NCBI GenBank assembly: GCA_023145575.1
Contig: JAGLDN010000244.1
Span: forward strand, 1 to 5,435
Reading direction: 5' to 3'
Length of the DNA stretch: 5,435 nucleotides
Source of the DNA: Psychromonas sp.
GTDB lineage: Bacteria > Pseudomonadota > Gammaproteobacteria > Enterobacterales > Psychromonadaceae
Positions 1-5,435 of the stretch are shown one piece after another. Below the pieces are notes generated by a model. The model saw nothing but the letters and a program-made list of their open reading frames with translations, had not been told where the DNA came from and did not search any database. Both the position numbers and the translations under genes were made by a program. The stretch's first letter is position 1; each line of letters opens with the position of its first letter.

Positions 1-302
1 AAATTGAATCTGATGATCTCGTTTTAATCTTTGACGACACAGTTCAAGCGAAACCATTCTCGAATGTAAATGAACTTATTAGCTGGCACTTTGATCATAC
101 TGTTGGTCGTGCAAACAAAGGCATAAACAAACTCAATTGTATTTATTATTCTGGACAATCAAGGATCCCAGTTTCCTTTGAGCTCATTACAAAAGAGATC
201 AAATACTCAAGACTTGTAACCCACAAACTAAAAAGAAAGAGTTACACCACTAAAAATGAGGACTTAATTTTCATAATTAAAGCATGTAAAAAAACAAATT
301 GA
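1..302 (+). pseudogene. IS4-type DDE transposase fragment, open at window edge and 3'-truncated
   Basis: Reading from base 3 gives 99 codons without a stop, ending at TGA 300-302. The translation has the conserved N-terminal core of an IS4-superfamily transposase: FDDTVQAKPF, in which the first D of the DDE triad is expected, then WHFDHTVGR, KGIN, a basic KLKRKSYTTKNE stretch and IIKACKK. In relatives known to me this part is followed by a conserved region of the type NQ-x-x-YRYVL and by the remaining catalytic residues; these are absent here. Near the end is a run of seven A (288-294). Reading one A fewer gives KKQIEIALRIG before another stop, which resembles the expected NQ-x-x motif for only a few residues, so both a frameshift and a deletion of the downstream part are likely. 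The 5' part lies outside the window. Transposase identity is fairly sure; the exact IS family is not. Confidence 0.75.
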
Positions 303-351
303 AATAGCGCTGCGTATCGGCTGACAGTTTATTTTCAACAATTGGTAACAT

Positions 352-355
352 GGAG
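352..355 (+). promoter_or_regulatory. Shine-Dalgarno sequence that sets the start of the thioredoxin-like gene
   Basis: GGAG at 352-355 lies 7 nt before ATG 363-365. The longest reading begins at TTG 342, 21 bases upstream, but that codon has no purine-rich site at a suitable distance, and GGAG itself lies inside the longer reading. ATG 363 is therefore the preferred start. Confidence 0.6.
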
Positions 356-362
356 CATAAGA

Positions 363-869
363 ATGAAGAAACAAAAAAAAGGGCTGACTGGCTGGCTAAA
401 AGAGATAGGGATAATGATCCTCTTAGTAATTATCGTCAATTTTGGTATTGATATATATCATACGAGATCAACCGTTTCAGGTGTTGCTCCTGAGTTGATT
501 GCAGTATCTGTCCAAGGTAACAATATTGATCTAATTAAAATGAGTGAAAAAAAACCTGTGCTTGTTTATTTTTGGGGAATTTGGTGTCCTGTTTGTACTA
601 CTGTGACTCCTTATGTAAACTTTATATCTCACCATTACCAAGTGGTCAGTGTGGCGCTCACATCAGGAAGCGCGGATCGCGTACTACAATATTTGCATGC
701 GAAAAAATATAGTAGTACCACCATAAATGATCCAAAAGGATTGATTAGCCATAAATGGTCAGTTTCTGTAACACCCTCTATTTTTGTTGTTAATAAGGGC
801 AAAATAACATCAGTAACAACGGGATTCACAACGCCTTTTGGCATGTGGGTTAGATTGTTTTTTAGTTAG
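363..869 (+). CDS. membrane-anchored thioredoxin-like protein disulfide oxidoreductase (ScsD/TlpA type)
   Basis: The 168-residue protein has a basic N-terminus (MKKQKK), one hydrophobic segment at about residues 15-29 that should anchor it in the inner membrane, and a periplasmic thioredoxin fold. The active site is WGIWCPVC, with redox cysteines 75 and 78. The family's cis-proline is in VTPS (Pro138), the INDP motif (residues 121-124) is present, and the C-terminal GFTT...G matches ScsD-like proteins. The total length is normal for this family. Such proteins exchange thiols and disulfides in the periplasm; scsD was first defined in a copper-tolerance locus. The usual scsABC partners are not in the window, so the gene stands alone and its substrate is unknown. 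It starts about 60 bases after a transposase fragment and is followed by a hairpin that may end its transcript. All catalytic residues are present and there is no sign of decay. Fold assignment is confident; the ScsD label is less so, since ResA/TlpA relatives look similar. Confidence 0.85.
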   Translation: MKKQKKGLTGWLKEIGIMILLVIIVNFGIDIYHTRSTVSGVAPELIAVSVQGNNIDLIKMSEKKPVLVYFWGIWCPVCTTVTPYVNFISHHYQVVSVALTSGSADRVLQYLHAKKYSSTTINDPKGLISHKWSVSVTPSIFVVNKGKITSVTTGFTTPFGMWVRLFFS

Positions 870-894
870 ATTTTTGGCACACATATTAAATAAA

Positions 895-932
895 CTTATC
901 AATTTTAATCAATAAGGTTGATAAGCTATTTT
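895..932 (+). terminator. candidate terminator of the thioredoxin-like gene
   Basis: A perfect 8-bp stem, CTTATCAA (895-902) with TTGATAAG (918-925), encloses a 15-nt loop and is followed by CTATTTT. It starts 25 nt after the stop codon. The stem is AT-rich and the loop is long, so termination strength is uncertain. Confidence 0.45.
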
Positions 933-950
933 CTGTAATGAGTATTACAG
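933..950. repeat. perfect 7-bp inverted repeat with 4-nt loop
   Basis: CTGTAAT (933-939) and ATTACAG (944-950) are separated by GAGT. It directly follows the candidate terminator hairpin but has no T-run of its own. It could be a second RNA stem or a protein-binding palindrome; the sequence does not decide. Confidence 0.4.
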
Positions 951-1163
951 TGCACTATCAATAATTAATTTATTAACATGCTATTCATGTCTAATAAACA
1001 TTTGAGACTCATATCATTAAAATTGCAAAATATAGCAAGCATTGAGGTAAACAGCTCCTTGCTGAAAGCTTCCGATCTAACTGGCTCTATCAATACTTGT
1101 CTGCTTTGCATATTTTTTTCTTAAAGCTGACCCTTTACGGCGACAGATTGAAAACTAATGAAG

Positions 1164-1187
1164 TTTAAATGCGTCTTTTCATTTAAA
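1164..1187. repeat. 8-bp inverted repeat, stem-loop
   Basis: TTTAAATG (1164-1171) and CATTTAAA (1180-1187) form a perfect stem around the loop CGTCTTTT. The arms are almost pure AT and such pairs arise by chance in this composition, so function is doubtful. Confidence 0.3.
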
Positions 1188-1400
1188 TGCCGACTATTAA
1201 TTAATGAAAGGACAGCTTGGCACTAATTGATAAGAGCTAACCATAAAAATTTAAATCTCTTTTTATTTAAACTACCGATATACGATTGCATAGCTTATCG
1301 TGAGAGATCATCAAACTGCGCCTTGCCTTATTGTCCGAGCTGAGAGCCAAATAAAGCACTTTAATTGTTAACTCGTGTATAGGTTATTCAGATCGAGCCA

Positions 1401-1439
1401 TCTAATGCTAGAAATTTCTCCAGATTTTTATTCATTAGA
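1401..1439. repeat. 7-bp inverted repeat enclosing a 10-bp palindrome
   Basis: TCTAATG (1401-1407) pairs with CATTAGA (1433-1439). Inside the 25-nt loop is the perfect palindrome AGAAATTTCT (1410-1419). The nested symmetry could form a branched RNA or an operator. There is no neighbouring promoter to tie it to. Confidence 0.3.
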
Positions 1440-1452
1440 CAGCCACCAGAGC

Positions 1453-1474
1453 AATAAAAGCGTGCTTTAGCACG
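1453..1474 (-). terminator. candidate rho-independent terminator of the small membrane protein gene
   Basis: Read on the minus strand, CGTGC-TAAA-GCACG is followed at once by CTTTTATT. It lies 37 nt past the stop codon of the minus-strand gene at 1512-1763. The stem is short but GC-rich against an AT-rich background, and the T-rich tail is on the correct side only for minus-strand transcription, which supports that gene being real. Confidence 0.45.
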
Positions 1475-1511
1475 AGCTAAAGTAAAATAAATATTCTTGA
1501 TAAACTTAGGA

Positions 1512-1763
1512 TTAGTATTCTAATTTTTTTAAATAATAAGTGACTGTTTTGTTAAAATATTTCCACAAAAGCAAATAACAAATATAAATAAAAAAAACCC
1601 ACCATTTATACATATTAGCACCTTGATCTAATTTTTTAAAAGAAAACGGACCAAAATATTTATTCATAAAATAAATATAAGCAAACATAATAATTGGAAG
1701 GATATATACAGTTGATAGCTTCCATAATAAACGTAATAATTGGCTTAGACGGTAACTGAACAT
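1512..1763 (-). CDS. small two-helix membrane protein, unrecognised
   Basis: I do not recognise a family. The 83-residue product begins MFSYRLSQLL and ends KKLEY. It has two predicted membrane helices, at about residues 17-33 (TVYILPIIMFAYIYF region) and 53-69 (KWWVFFIYICYLLLW region). A polar loop with FKKLDQGAN joins them and the tail is basic and tyrosine-rich. The start was chosen at ATG 1763 because TAAGGA (1770-1775) lies 6 nt upstream; the ATG two codons earlier (1769) abuts that site and is too close. A hairpin with a T-rich tail lies 37 nt past the stop. The gene is transcribed away from glmS with about 205 bases between the two starts. In AT-rich DNA a hydrophobic frame of this size can arise by chance, so the ribosome site and terminator are the main support. 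Possible roles such as a small toxin, immunity or stress membrane protein are guesses. Confidence 0.5.
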   Translation of the reverse strand: MFSYRLSQLLRLLWKLSTVYILPIIMFAYIYFMNKYFGPFSFKKLDQGANMYKWWVFFIYICYLLLWKYFNKTVTYYLKKLEY

Positions 1764-1769
1764 AAACAT

Positions 1770-1775
1770 TCCTTA
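1770..1775 (-). promoter_or_regulatory. Shine-Dalgarno sequence of the small membrane protein gene
   Basis: On the minus strand TAAGGA is placed 6 nt before ATG 1763-1761. It overlaps nothing useful for the earlier ATG at 1769, so it selects the 83-residue start. Confidence 0.5.
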
Positions 1776-1909
1776 CAATAATAATAACTGCCACTTTAAA
1801 CAAGAATGCATGCAAGGTGAAGAGGTGAACTTCAAACAACAAAAATAAATATTTAATCTTTAACGTAAATTAATGAAGATCACTGTAACATTTGACAAAT
1901 TAGCTATCA

Positions 1910-1939
1910 TTGCTTTTCTGATATCCAAAAATGGATAAT
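1910..1939 (+). promoter_or_regulatory. candidate sigma70 promoter of glmS
   Basis: The best -10 box is GATAAT (1934-1939, five of six consensus bases), with TTGCTT (1910-1915) as a weak -35 box 18 bp upstream. A perfect -35 hexamer, TTGACA, also occurs at 1892-1897 but has no good -10 at 16-18 bp. A small inverted repeat, TATCC-AAAAAT-GGATA (1922-1937), overlaps the -10 box and might be an operator. From this promoter the untranslated leader would be only about 20-25 nt. Confidence 0.45.
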
Positions 1940-1968
1940 TTTAATCAAAAATATTAAAGGGGCATAAC

Positions 1969-3801
1969 ATGTGCGGAATTGTGGGTGCTGTAGCACAAAG
2001 AGATGTTGCTGAAATATTACTACAAGGGCTAAAGCGCCTTGAATACAGAGGATACGATTCTTCTGGACTTGTTATTTTATCAGACAATGGCGAATTACAA
2101 CGCATACGATGCGTCGGAAAAGTGAATAAGTTGTCAAGGGCAGTTGTAGAATCTCCTTTCCTGGGGGCCACGGGTATTGCGCATACGCGCTGGGCAACAC
2201 ATGGTAGCCCAACTGAAAAAAATGCACATCCCCATATTTCAAACAATACTATTGCAGTTGTGCATAACGGCATCATAGAAAACCATTCTATTTTACGTAA
2301 AAAACTTGAAGAGAAAGGTTATACATTTACATCAGAAACAGATAGCGAAGTGATTGCTCACTTAATACACTCCCATTTAAAAGTCCAGGTTTCCCTATTA
2401 AATGCAGTCCAAAAAACAGTAAAAGAGCTTAAAGGAGCTTACGGCACCGTTGTGGTTGATAAAAATACACCTGAGACAATGATTGTAGCACGATCAGGTA
2501 GTCCACTTGTGATTGGCTACGGTTTAGGTGAAAATTTTGTCGCATCTGATCAAATTGCTTTATTGCCTGTAACACGTCGCTTTGCCTTTCTTGAAGAAGG
2601 AGATGTTGCCGAAATAACCCGTCATAAAGTATTAATTTTTAATGCCGACGATAACGAAGTCACGCGTGAAATAAGCGAATCTCAAGTAAACCATGATGCA
2701 GCTGACAAAGGGCAATACAAACACTACATGCTCAAGGAAATTTATGAACAACCTATTGCATTAAAACATACCTTGGATGGTCGTTTAGAATTAGGAAAAG
2801 TATTAGACAGCGCATTTGGTGAAAAAGCGACAAGAATTTTTAAAAAGACAAAACACATTCAAATTATTGCATGTGGCACCAGTTATAATGCGGCGATGAC
2901 CGCTCGTTATTGGTTTGAGTCACTTGCGGGGATTGCATGTACTGTGGAAATTGCATCAGAGTTTCGCTACAGAAAATCAGTTGTCAATGAAAATAGCTTA
3001 TTTGTCACCCTATCACAATCAGGCGAAACAGCCGATACATTGGCTGCGTTGCACTTAGCGAAAGAGATGGGCTATATGAATAGTTTAACTATCTGTAATG
3101 TTGAAGGCTCATCATTAGTGCGTGGATCAGATCTCGTATATATGATGAAAGCAGGTACTGAAATTGGTGTAGCATCAACAAAAGCGTTTACAGTGCAGCT
3201 TGCTGGATTACTGATGTTGGTTGTGGCTATTGGGCGTCATCATACAATTTCAGTTCAGCAAGAAGCTGATATTGTCAGTGCTTTGCAACGTTTACCTGCA
3301 AAAATCGAACAAGCATTGACAATGCAGCCTGCGATTAAATTATTAGCAGAAGATTTTGCAGATAAACATCATAGCCTTTTTCTCGGAAGGGCAGAGCAAT
3401 ACCCCATTGCGATGGAAGGGGCATTAAAGCTCAAAGAAATCTCTTATATTCATGCCGAAGCATATGCTGCTGGAGAGTTAAAACATGGTCCCCTCGCACT
3501 AGTTGACGCAGATATGCCAGTTATTGTCATTGCGCCTAATAATGAATTGCTCGAAAAACTAAAATCAAATATTGAAGAAGTGCGCGCACGAGGTGGTTTA
3601 ATGTATGTTTTCGCTGATAAAAACGCACAGTTTGAGAGCGATGAAACAATGAAAGTACTTGAAGTTCCGGCATGTGATGCATTGCTAGCGCCTATTATCT
3701 ATACGATTCCACTGCAATTGCTTAGCTATTATGTTTCATTAATTAAAGGCACCGATATTGACCAACCAAGAAATTTAGCAAAATCAGTAACGGTAGAATA
3801 A
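1969..3801 (+). CDS. glmS: glutamine--fructose-6-phosphate aminotransferase (isomerizing)
   Basis: This cytoplasmic enzyme makes glucosamine-6-phosphate from fructose-6-phosphate and glutamine, the first committed step to UDP-GlcNAc for peptidoglycan and LPS. The 610-residue length is normal (E. coli, 609). The N-terminal glutaminase domain (about 1-240) starts MCGIVGAV, so Cys2 becomes the N-terminal nucleophile after Met removal, and it carries HTRWATHG (72-79) and HNGIIENH (99-106). Two SIS domains follow, with ACGTSYN (301-307), TLSQSGETADT (347-357), GTEIGVASTKAF (396-407) and HAEAYAAGELKHGP (495-508). The C-terminal tail DQPRNLAKSVTVE holds Lys605, the counterpart of the E. coli lysine that forms a Schiff base with the sugar. 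AAGGGG at 1957-1962 is a good ribosome site 6 nt before ATG. There are no frameshifts. The gene is not next to glmU, its partner in many gammaproteobacteria, and no terminator fits between its stop and the IS that begins 8 nt later. Confidence 0.98.
   Translation: MCGIVGAVAQRDVAEILLQGLKRLEYRGYDSSGLVILSDNGELQRIRCVGKVNKLSRAVVESPFLGATGIAHTRWATHGSPTEKNAHPHISNNTIAVVHNGIIENHSILRKKLEEKGYTFTSETDSEVIAHLIHSHLKVQVSLLNAVQKTVKELKGAYGTVVVDKNTPETMIVARSGSPLVIGYGLGENFVASDQIALLPVTRRFAFLEEGDVAEITRHKVLIFNADDNEVTREISESQVNHDAADKGQYKHYMLKEIYEQPIALKHTLDGRLELGKVLDSAFGEKATRIFKKTKHIQIIACGTSYNAAMTARYWFESLAGIACTVEIASEFRYRKSVVNENSLFVTLSQSGETADTLAALHLAKEMGYMNSLTICNVEGSSLVRGSDLVYMMKAGTEIGVASTKAFTVQLAGLLMLVVAIGRHHTISVQQEADIVSALQRLPAKIEQALTMQPAIKLLAEDFADKHHSLFLGRAEQYPIAMEGALKLKEISYIHAEAYAAGELKHGPLALVDADMPVIVIAPNNELLEKLKSNIEEVRARGGLMYVFADKNAQFESDETMKVLEVPACDALLAPIIYTIPLQLLSYYVSLIKGTDIDQPRNLAKSVTVE
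3757..3801 (+). other. attTn7-type recognition region in the 3' end of glmS
   Basis: The last codons of glmS (IDQPRNLAKSVTVE, stop) correspond to the segment that TnsD of Tn7 and related elements binds. That this protein-constrained stretch is the target is established for Tn7; that it is recognised here is inference from conservation. Tn7 inserts roughly 25 bp past the stop, which would be near 3826, now inside the left end of the IS at 3810. I see no Tn7 ends or tns genes in the window. Confidence 0.5.
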
Positions 3802-3809
3802 TTTATAAC

Positions 3810-3840
3810 GGGTATATATTTGAATCAAAAGCCCAGTTCA
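3810..3840 (+). repeat. left terminal inverted repeat of the 993-bp IS
   Basis: It begins GGGTATATATTTGAATC and continues AAAAGCCCA. Against the reverse complement of the right end the first 12 bases are identical, with mismatches at positions 13, 18, 24 and 27-29. The transposase stop codon (3825-3827) lies inside this repeat. Confidence 0.85.
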
Positions 3841-4708
3841 GGGTAACTTATTAGCATCATCGCAACTGACAGTCTTTCATAAATAGGTGTAAGTAACTCT
3901 ATTGACGAACTTACGTTTAATGCATCTCCAATGCTGGTAACTTTCATAAACCAAGCAAATAATGCTTCAATCGGCTGCTTCATGCATGATATTGCATTTG
4001 AATATTTTTTGTCCTCTGTCGATAAGTCATTTTGCCACTTTTATATTTTTATAGTGGTCAAAACTTCTAACCCCGGCTCTAACTCAACGTTGTCTCCATC
4101 TGACCTTTGTATGCTTGATCACCAAATAGCAATTTATCTGTGAGTATTGGGCTAATTTGATCAAAAACAGACCCATCCTGCCACTTTGCTTCCTCAATAA
4201 ATATTATTTCAATGTCGGGGTAAGCTGGATTATCGTATACGTGCAAAAACATATGATCTCACACCGTAGTAAAACAATTTATTGGTTGAGTTGTAGATTT
4301 TACTTGCAAGCTCAGGCAACACTTTAGCCGTGTAGGCATAGTTGTGCTTAGCGAATGCAATAGGAAACGGATCAATAAGATAAACACTGTCATCGGCTTT
4401 TGATTTTTTTTTGCCGTTTGCAAAAAGGGTATATACCCATTTAACAACTTGTTAACTCGAAGTATTAATACGGCGTAACCACTGAGCTTTGGACACTTGT
4501 CACTCAGGTGATCTTGATCATAAGGATGTATCGCTGCGATTGTTCGCTGAACTATTAAGATACATTAACAGTATATTTTCAATACTTTCTCATCCGTAAA
4601 TGAAATATTCTTAAGGTTAATAAACCCTTCAACATGTGCGTGAATTATGTGTTGATATTCATTGCAGATCAACAAATATAGTGATATTAATTTATCTTCC
4701 GAAACCAT
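3825..4708 (-). pseudogene. DDE transposase of the 993-bp IS, multiply inactivated
   Basis: The frame starts at ATG 4708 (MVSEDKLISLY) and can be followed across the element as broken pieces: SFTDEKVLKIYC, an in-frame TAA (4565-4567), VQRTIAAIH...HLSDKCPKLSGYA and NKLLNGYIPF. A frameshift in a run of nine A (4404-4412 on the plus strand as T) follows. Then come SVYLIDPFPIAFAKHNYAYTA with the first catalytic Asp, and YNSTNKLFYYGVR. A second shift near 4245-4260 leads to IEIIFIEEAKWQDGSVFDQI and LLFGDQAYK with the second Asp. A third shift near 4105-4115, then an in-frame TAA (4041-4043), precede DLSTEDKKYSNAISC and QPIEALFAW with the catalytic Glu. It stops at 3825-3827. The intact ancestor would be about 294 residues. 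All three DDE residues survive, but no full-length protein can be made without several corrections. The arrangement resembles IS982/IS5-like transposases; family assignment is tentative. Confidence 0.85.
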
Positions 4709-4771
4709 GCACTTATCTCTCTTCATTGGCTTGCACCTGAAGAATAATACTAAACAAGGGCTGAGATCTGT

Positions 4772-4802
4772 TGTTTTGAGCTTTGGATTAAAATATATAC
4801 CC
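4772..4802 (-). repeat. right terminal inverted repeat of the 993-bp IS
   Basis: On the minus strand it begins GGGTATATATTTTAATCC and continues AAAGCTCA. It lies upstream of the transposase start at 4708 and would be expected to hold or adjoin its promoter. Confidence 0.85.
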
Positions 4803-5014
4803 ACACCAACAGAGAGATAAACCTAGCGATTACCCGTCTAAAAATAGGTAACATCAGTATATCAAAAAGTATTAGGCTCATTCTAACAATTACAATAAAT
4901 AGCTTTTTTATTTTATAGCTTAAAACAATTCACATTGGCATTGTAGTTTTCACAGAGATAATAATCAGTTACATCAACCTACGCCTTGATTAAAGCTAAT
5001 TTAATGCGTTAAAT

Positions 5015-5360
5015 TTAGATGGCAGACTTAATATAATCGGTAATACACAGCTGTTTTACAGGGTAACTCTCTTGTAAATCGCGTATTATTTTAGATTTTT
5101 CAGGTCGTCCGAATTCAAAAGAGCTGCCGCCTTTTTTATTATTTCATTATCCAGCTCAATCAATTGAATTTTCTTTTCAAGATCATTTCTGTTTATCCTA
5201 TAAGTAATTAAAGGGCTACCTTATGGCTGATTTCAGCACGTTCTATTGTGAGTTGCCTAACCATTTATAAATCCCTAAATTACTAAAACCCATTGCTTGA
5301 GCCGCTTATTTAACCGAATAGTTTTAATCCAAATTAATTGGAAAACTTCAAGTGTAAATT
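5015..5360 (-). pseudogene. IS3-family orfA/orfB remnant, frameshifted and truncated
   Basis: On the minus strand, pieces in different frames rebuild the start of an IS3-family transposase. TLEVFQLI and LDxNYSVKxAAQAMGFSN lead to IYKW, a helix-turn-helix of OrfA. A lost base at the TGG codon shifts the frame to VRQLTIERAEISHK. A further shift near 5220 leads to DLEKKIQLIELDNEIIKKA and ALLNSDDLKNLK, the leucine-zipper-like end of OrfA, with its stop at 5086-5088. OrfB overlaps in another frame, as is typical of the family's programmed frameshift layout: GRPEKSKIIRDLQESYPVKQLC, ending early at TAA 5015-5017. Two more in-frame stops interrupt the OrfA start. The DDE domain of OrfB is absent, and I saw no terminal inverted repeats, so this is a relic. 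Its right limit near 5360 is approximate. Confidence 0.75.
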
Positions 5361-5435
5361 ATGCAGTATATGTTGAACTTGCTTGTTTATTAATTTTATT
5401 ACCTATTTTACGATTATTAGGCGACAATTAACTTG

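Larger units (their letters stand above)
870..1511. other. long intergenic region without a convincing gene
   Basis: This 640-base stretch is AT-rich and carries stops in all six frames at short intervals; no reading frame with a ribosome binding site stands out. It holds several short stem-loops (895-925, 933-950, 1164-1187, 1243-1266, 1401-1439, 1461-1474). Short open stretches exist, for example minus strand 1017-1145 (reading CRRKGSALRKK, then an in-frame TAG) and about 39 codons on the plus strand ending at 1168. I could not match them to any family. It may be a degraded gene or IS relic, or hold a non-coding RNA. Confidence 0.5.
3810..4802 (-). mobile_element. 993-bp insertion sequence with terminal inverted repeats and a dead transposase
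   Basis: The ends were found by matching GGGTATATATTT at 3810 with its reverse complement ending at 4802. The inverted repeats agree at 23 of the first 26 positions and 25 of 31. Between them a single transposase frame on the minus strand fills almost the whole length, as expected for a simple IS of about 1 kb. The transposase resembles IS5/IS982-like DDE enzymes, but I cannot assign the family with certainty. No clear target-site duplication is visible: only the dinucleotide AC occurs just outside both ends, so the duplication is either 2 bp or lost. The IS lies 8 nt past the glmS stop and points toward it. Confidence 0.85.

Noticed and set aside
635..844. A 69-codon minus-strand reading frame.
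   Set aside because: It is antisense to the intact thioredoxin-like gene and has no signals of its own.
1017..1145. A possible coding relic on the minus strand (CRRKGSALRKKYAKQTS, then TAG, then IGSFQQGAVYLNACYIL).
   Set aside because: The residue mix looks protein-like, but it is interrupted, matches no family I can name, and two other frames here are equally open.
1660..1842. A 60-codon minus-strand reading frame overlapping the small membrane protein gene.
   Set aside because: It is in a different frame from the one with the Shine-Dalgarno sequence; hydrophobic appearance comes from AT-rich composition.
1861..1968. A glmS ribozyme or riboswitch upstream of glmS.
   Set aside because: That ribozyme belongs to Gram-positive bacteria and needs a leader of over 100 nt with a defined fold; the leader here seems to be about 20-25 nt and no core elements are visible.
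1941..2276. A 111-codon minus-strand reading frame.
   Set aside because: It lies entirely over the start of glmS and is its antisense shadow.
3802..3860. Tn7 or Tn7-like transposon end after glmS.
   Set aside because: The element here starts GGGTATATATTT, not the TGT...ACA ends of Tn7, encodes a single DDE transposase, and shows no repeated TnsB-type sites.
3931..4143. A 70-codon plus-strand reading frame downstream of glmS.
   Set aside because: It is the complement of the DDE transposase relic (DLSTEDKKYSN and QPIEALFAW on the minus strand) and has no ribosome binding site.
4751..4881. A minus-strand frame of about 43 codons starting MSLILFDILMLPIF.
   Set aside because: It runs across the right end of the IS into its repeat, has no ribosome binding site, and is hydrophobic as expected by chance in AT-rich DNA.
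1..5435. CRISPR array, tRNA or rRNA genes.
   Set aside because: No regularly spaced direct repeats and no tRNA or rRNA signature sequences were seen on either strand.

Overview
The window looks like a stretch of an AT-rich gammaproteobacterial chromosome that has accumulated insertion-sequence (IS) debris. The evidence for the lineage is the 610-residue GlmS, which keeps the gammaproteobacterial pattern throughout (MCGIVGAV start, HAEAYAAGELKHGP near residue 495-508, KSVTVE end). A membrane-anchored ScsD-type thioredoxin-like protein fits the same group. I cannot name the species from sequence alone. Low coding density and three inactivated transposase genes suggest genome decay, as in IS-rich host-associated or cold-water gammaproteobacteria, but this is inference.

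Layout, left to right. Positions 1-302 hold a fragment of an IS4-type DDE transposase, open at the window edge and cut short on the right. A short ScsD/TlpA-like protein disulfide oxidoreductase follows at 363-869 (+), with a hairpin plus T-rich tail as its candidate terminator. Positions 870-1511 have no convincing gene but several short stem-loops. A small, unrecognised two-helix membrane protein lies on the minus strand at 1512-1763 and has its own Shine-Dalgarno sequence. It is divergent from glmS (1969-3801, +), the only housekeeping gene here, which has its own likely sigma70 promoter.

Eight bases after the glmS stop begins a 993-bp insertion sequence (3810-4802) with clear ~31-bp terminal inverted repeats. 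Its transposase gene, on the minus strand, is destroyed by two in-frame stops and at least three frameshifts. The conventional attTn7 insertion point downstream of glmS falls inside the left end of this IS. A 212-bp spacer (4803-5014) holds nothing I can identify. Then comes a frameshifted IS3-family orfA/orfB remnant on the minus strand (about 5015-5360). The last ~75 bases show nothing recognisable.

Functionally, the intact genes are unrelated: GlmS makes glucosamine-6-phosphate for cell-wall and LPS precursors, the thioredoxin-like protein acts on periplasmic thiols, and the small membrane protein is unknown. The IS material is probably inert by itself, although the ends of the 993-bp element look intact enough to be moved in trans.
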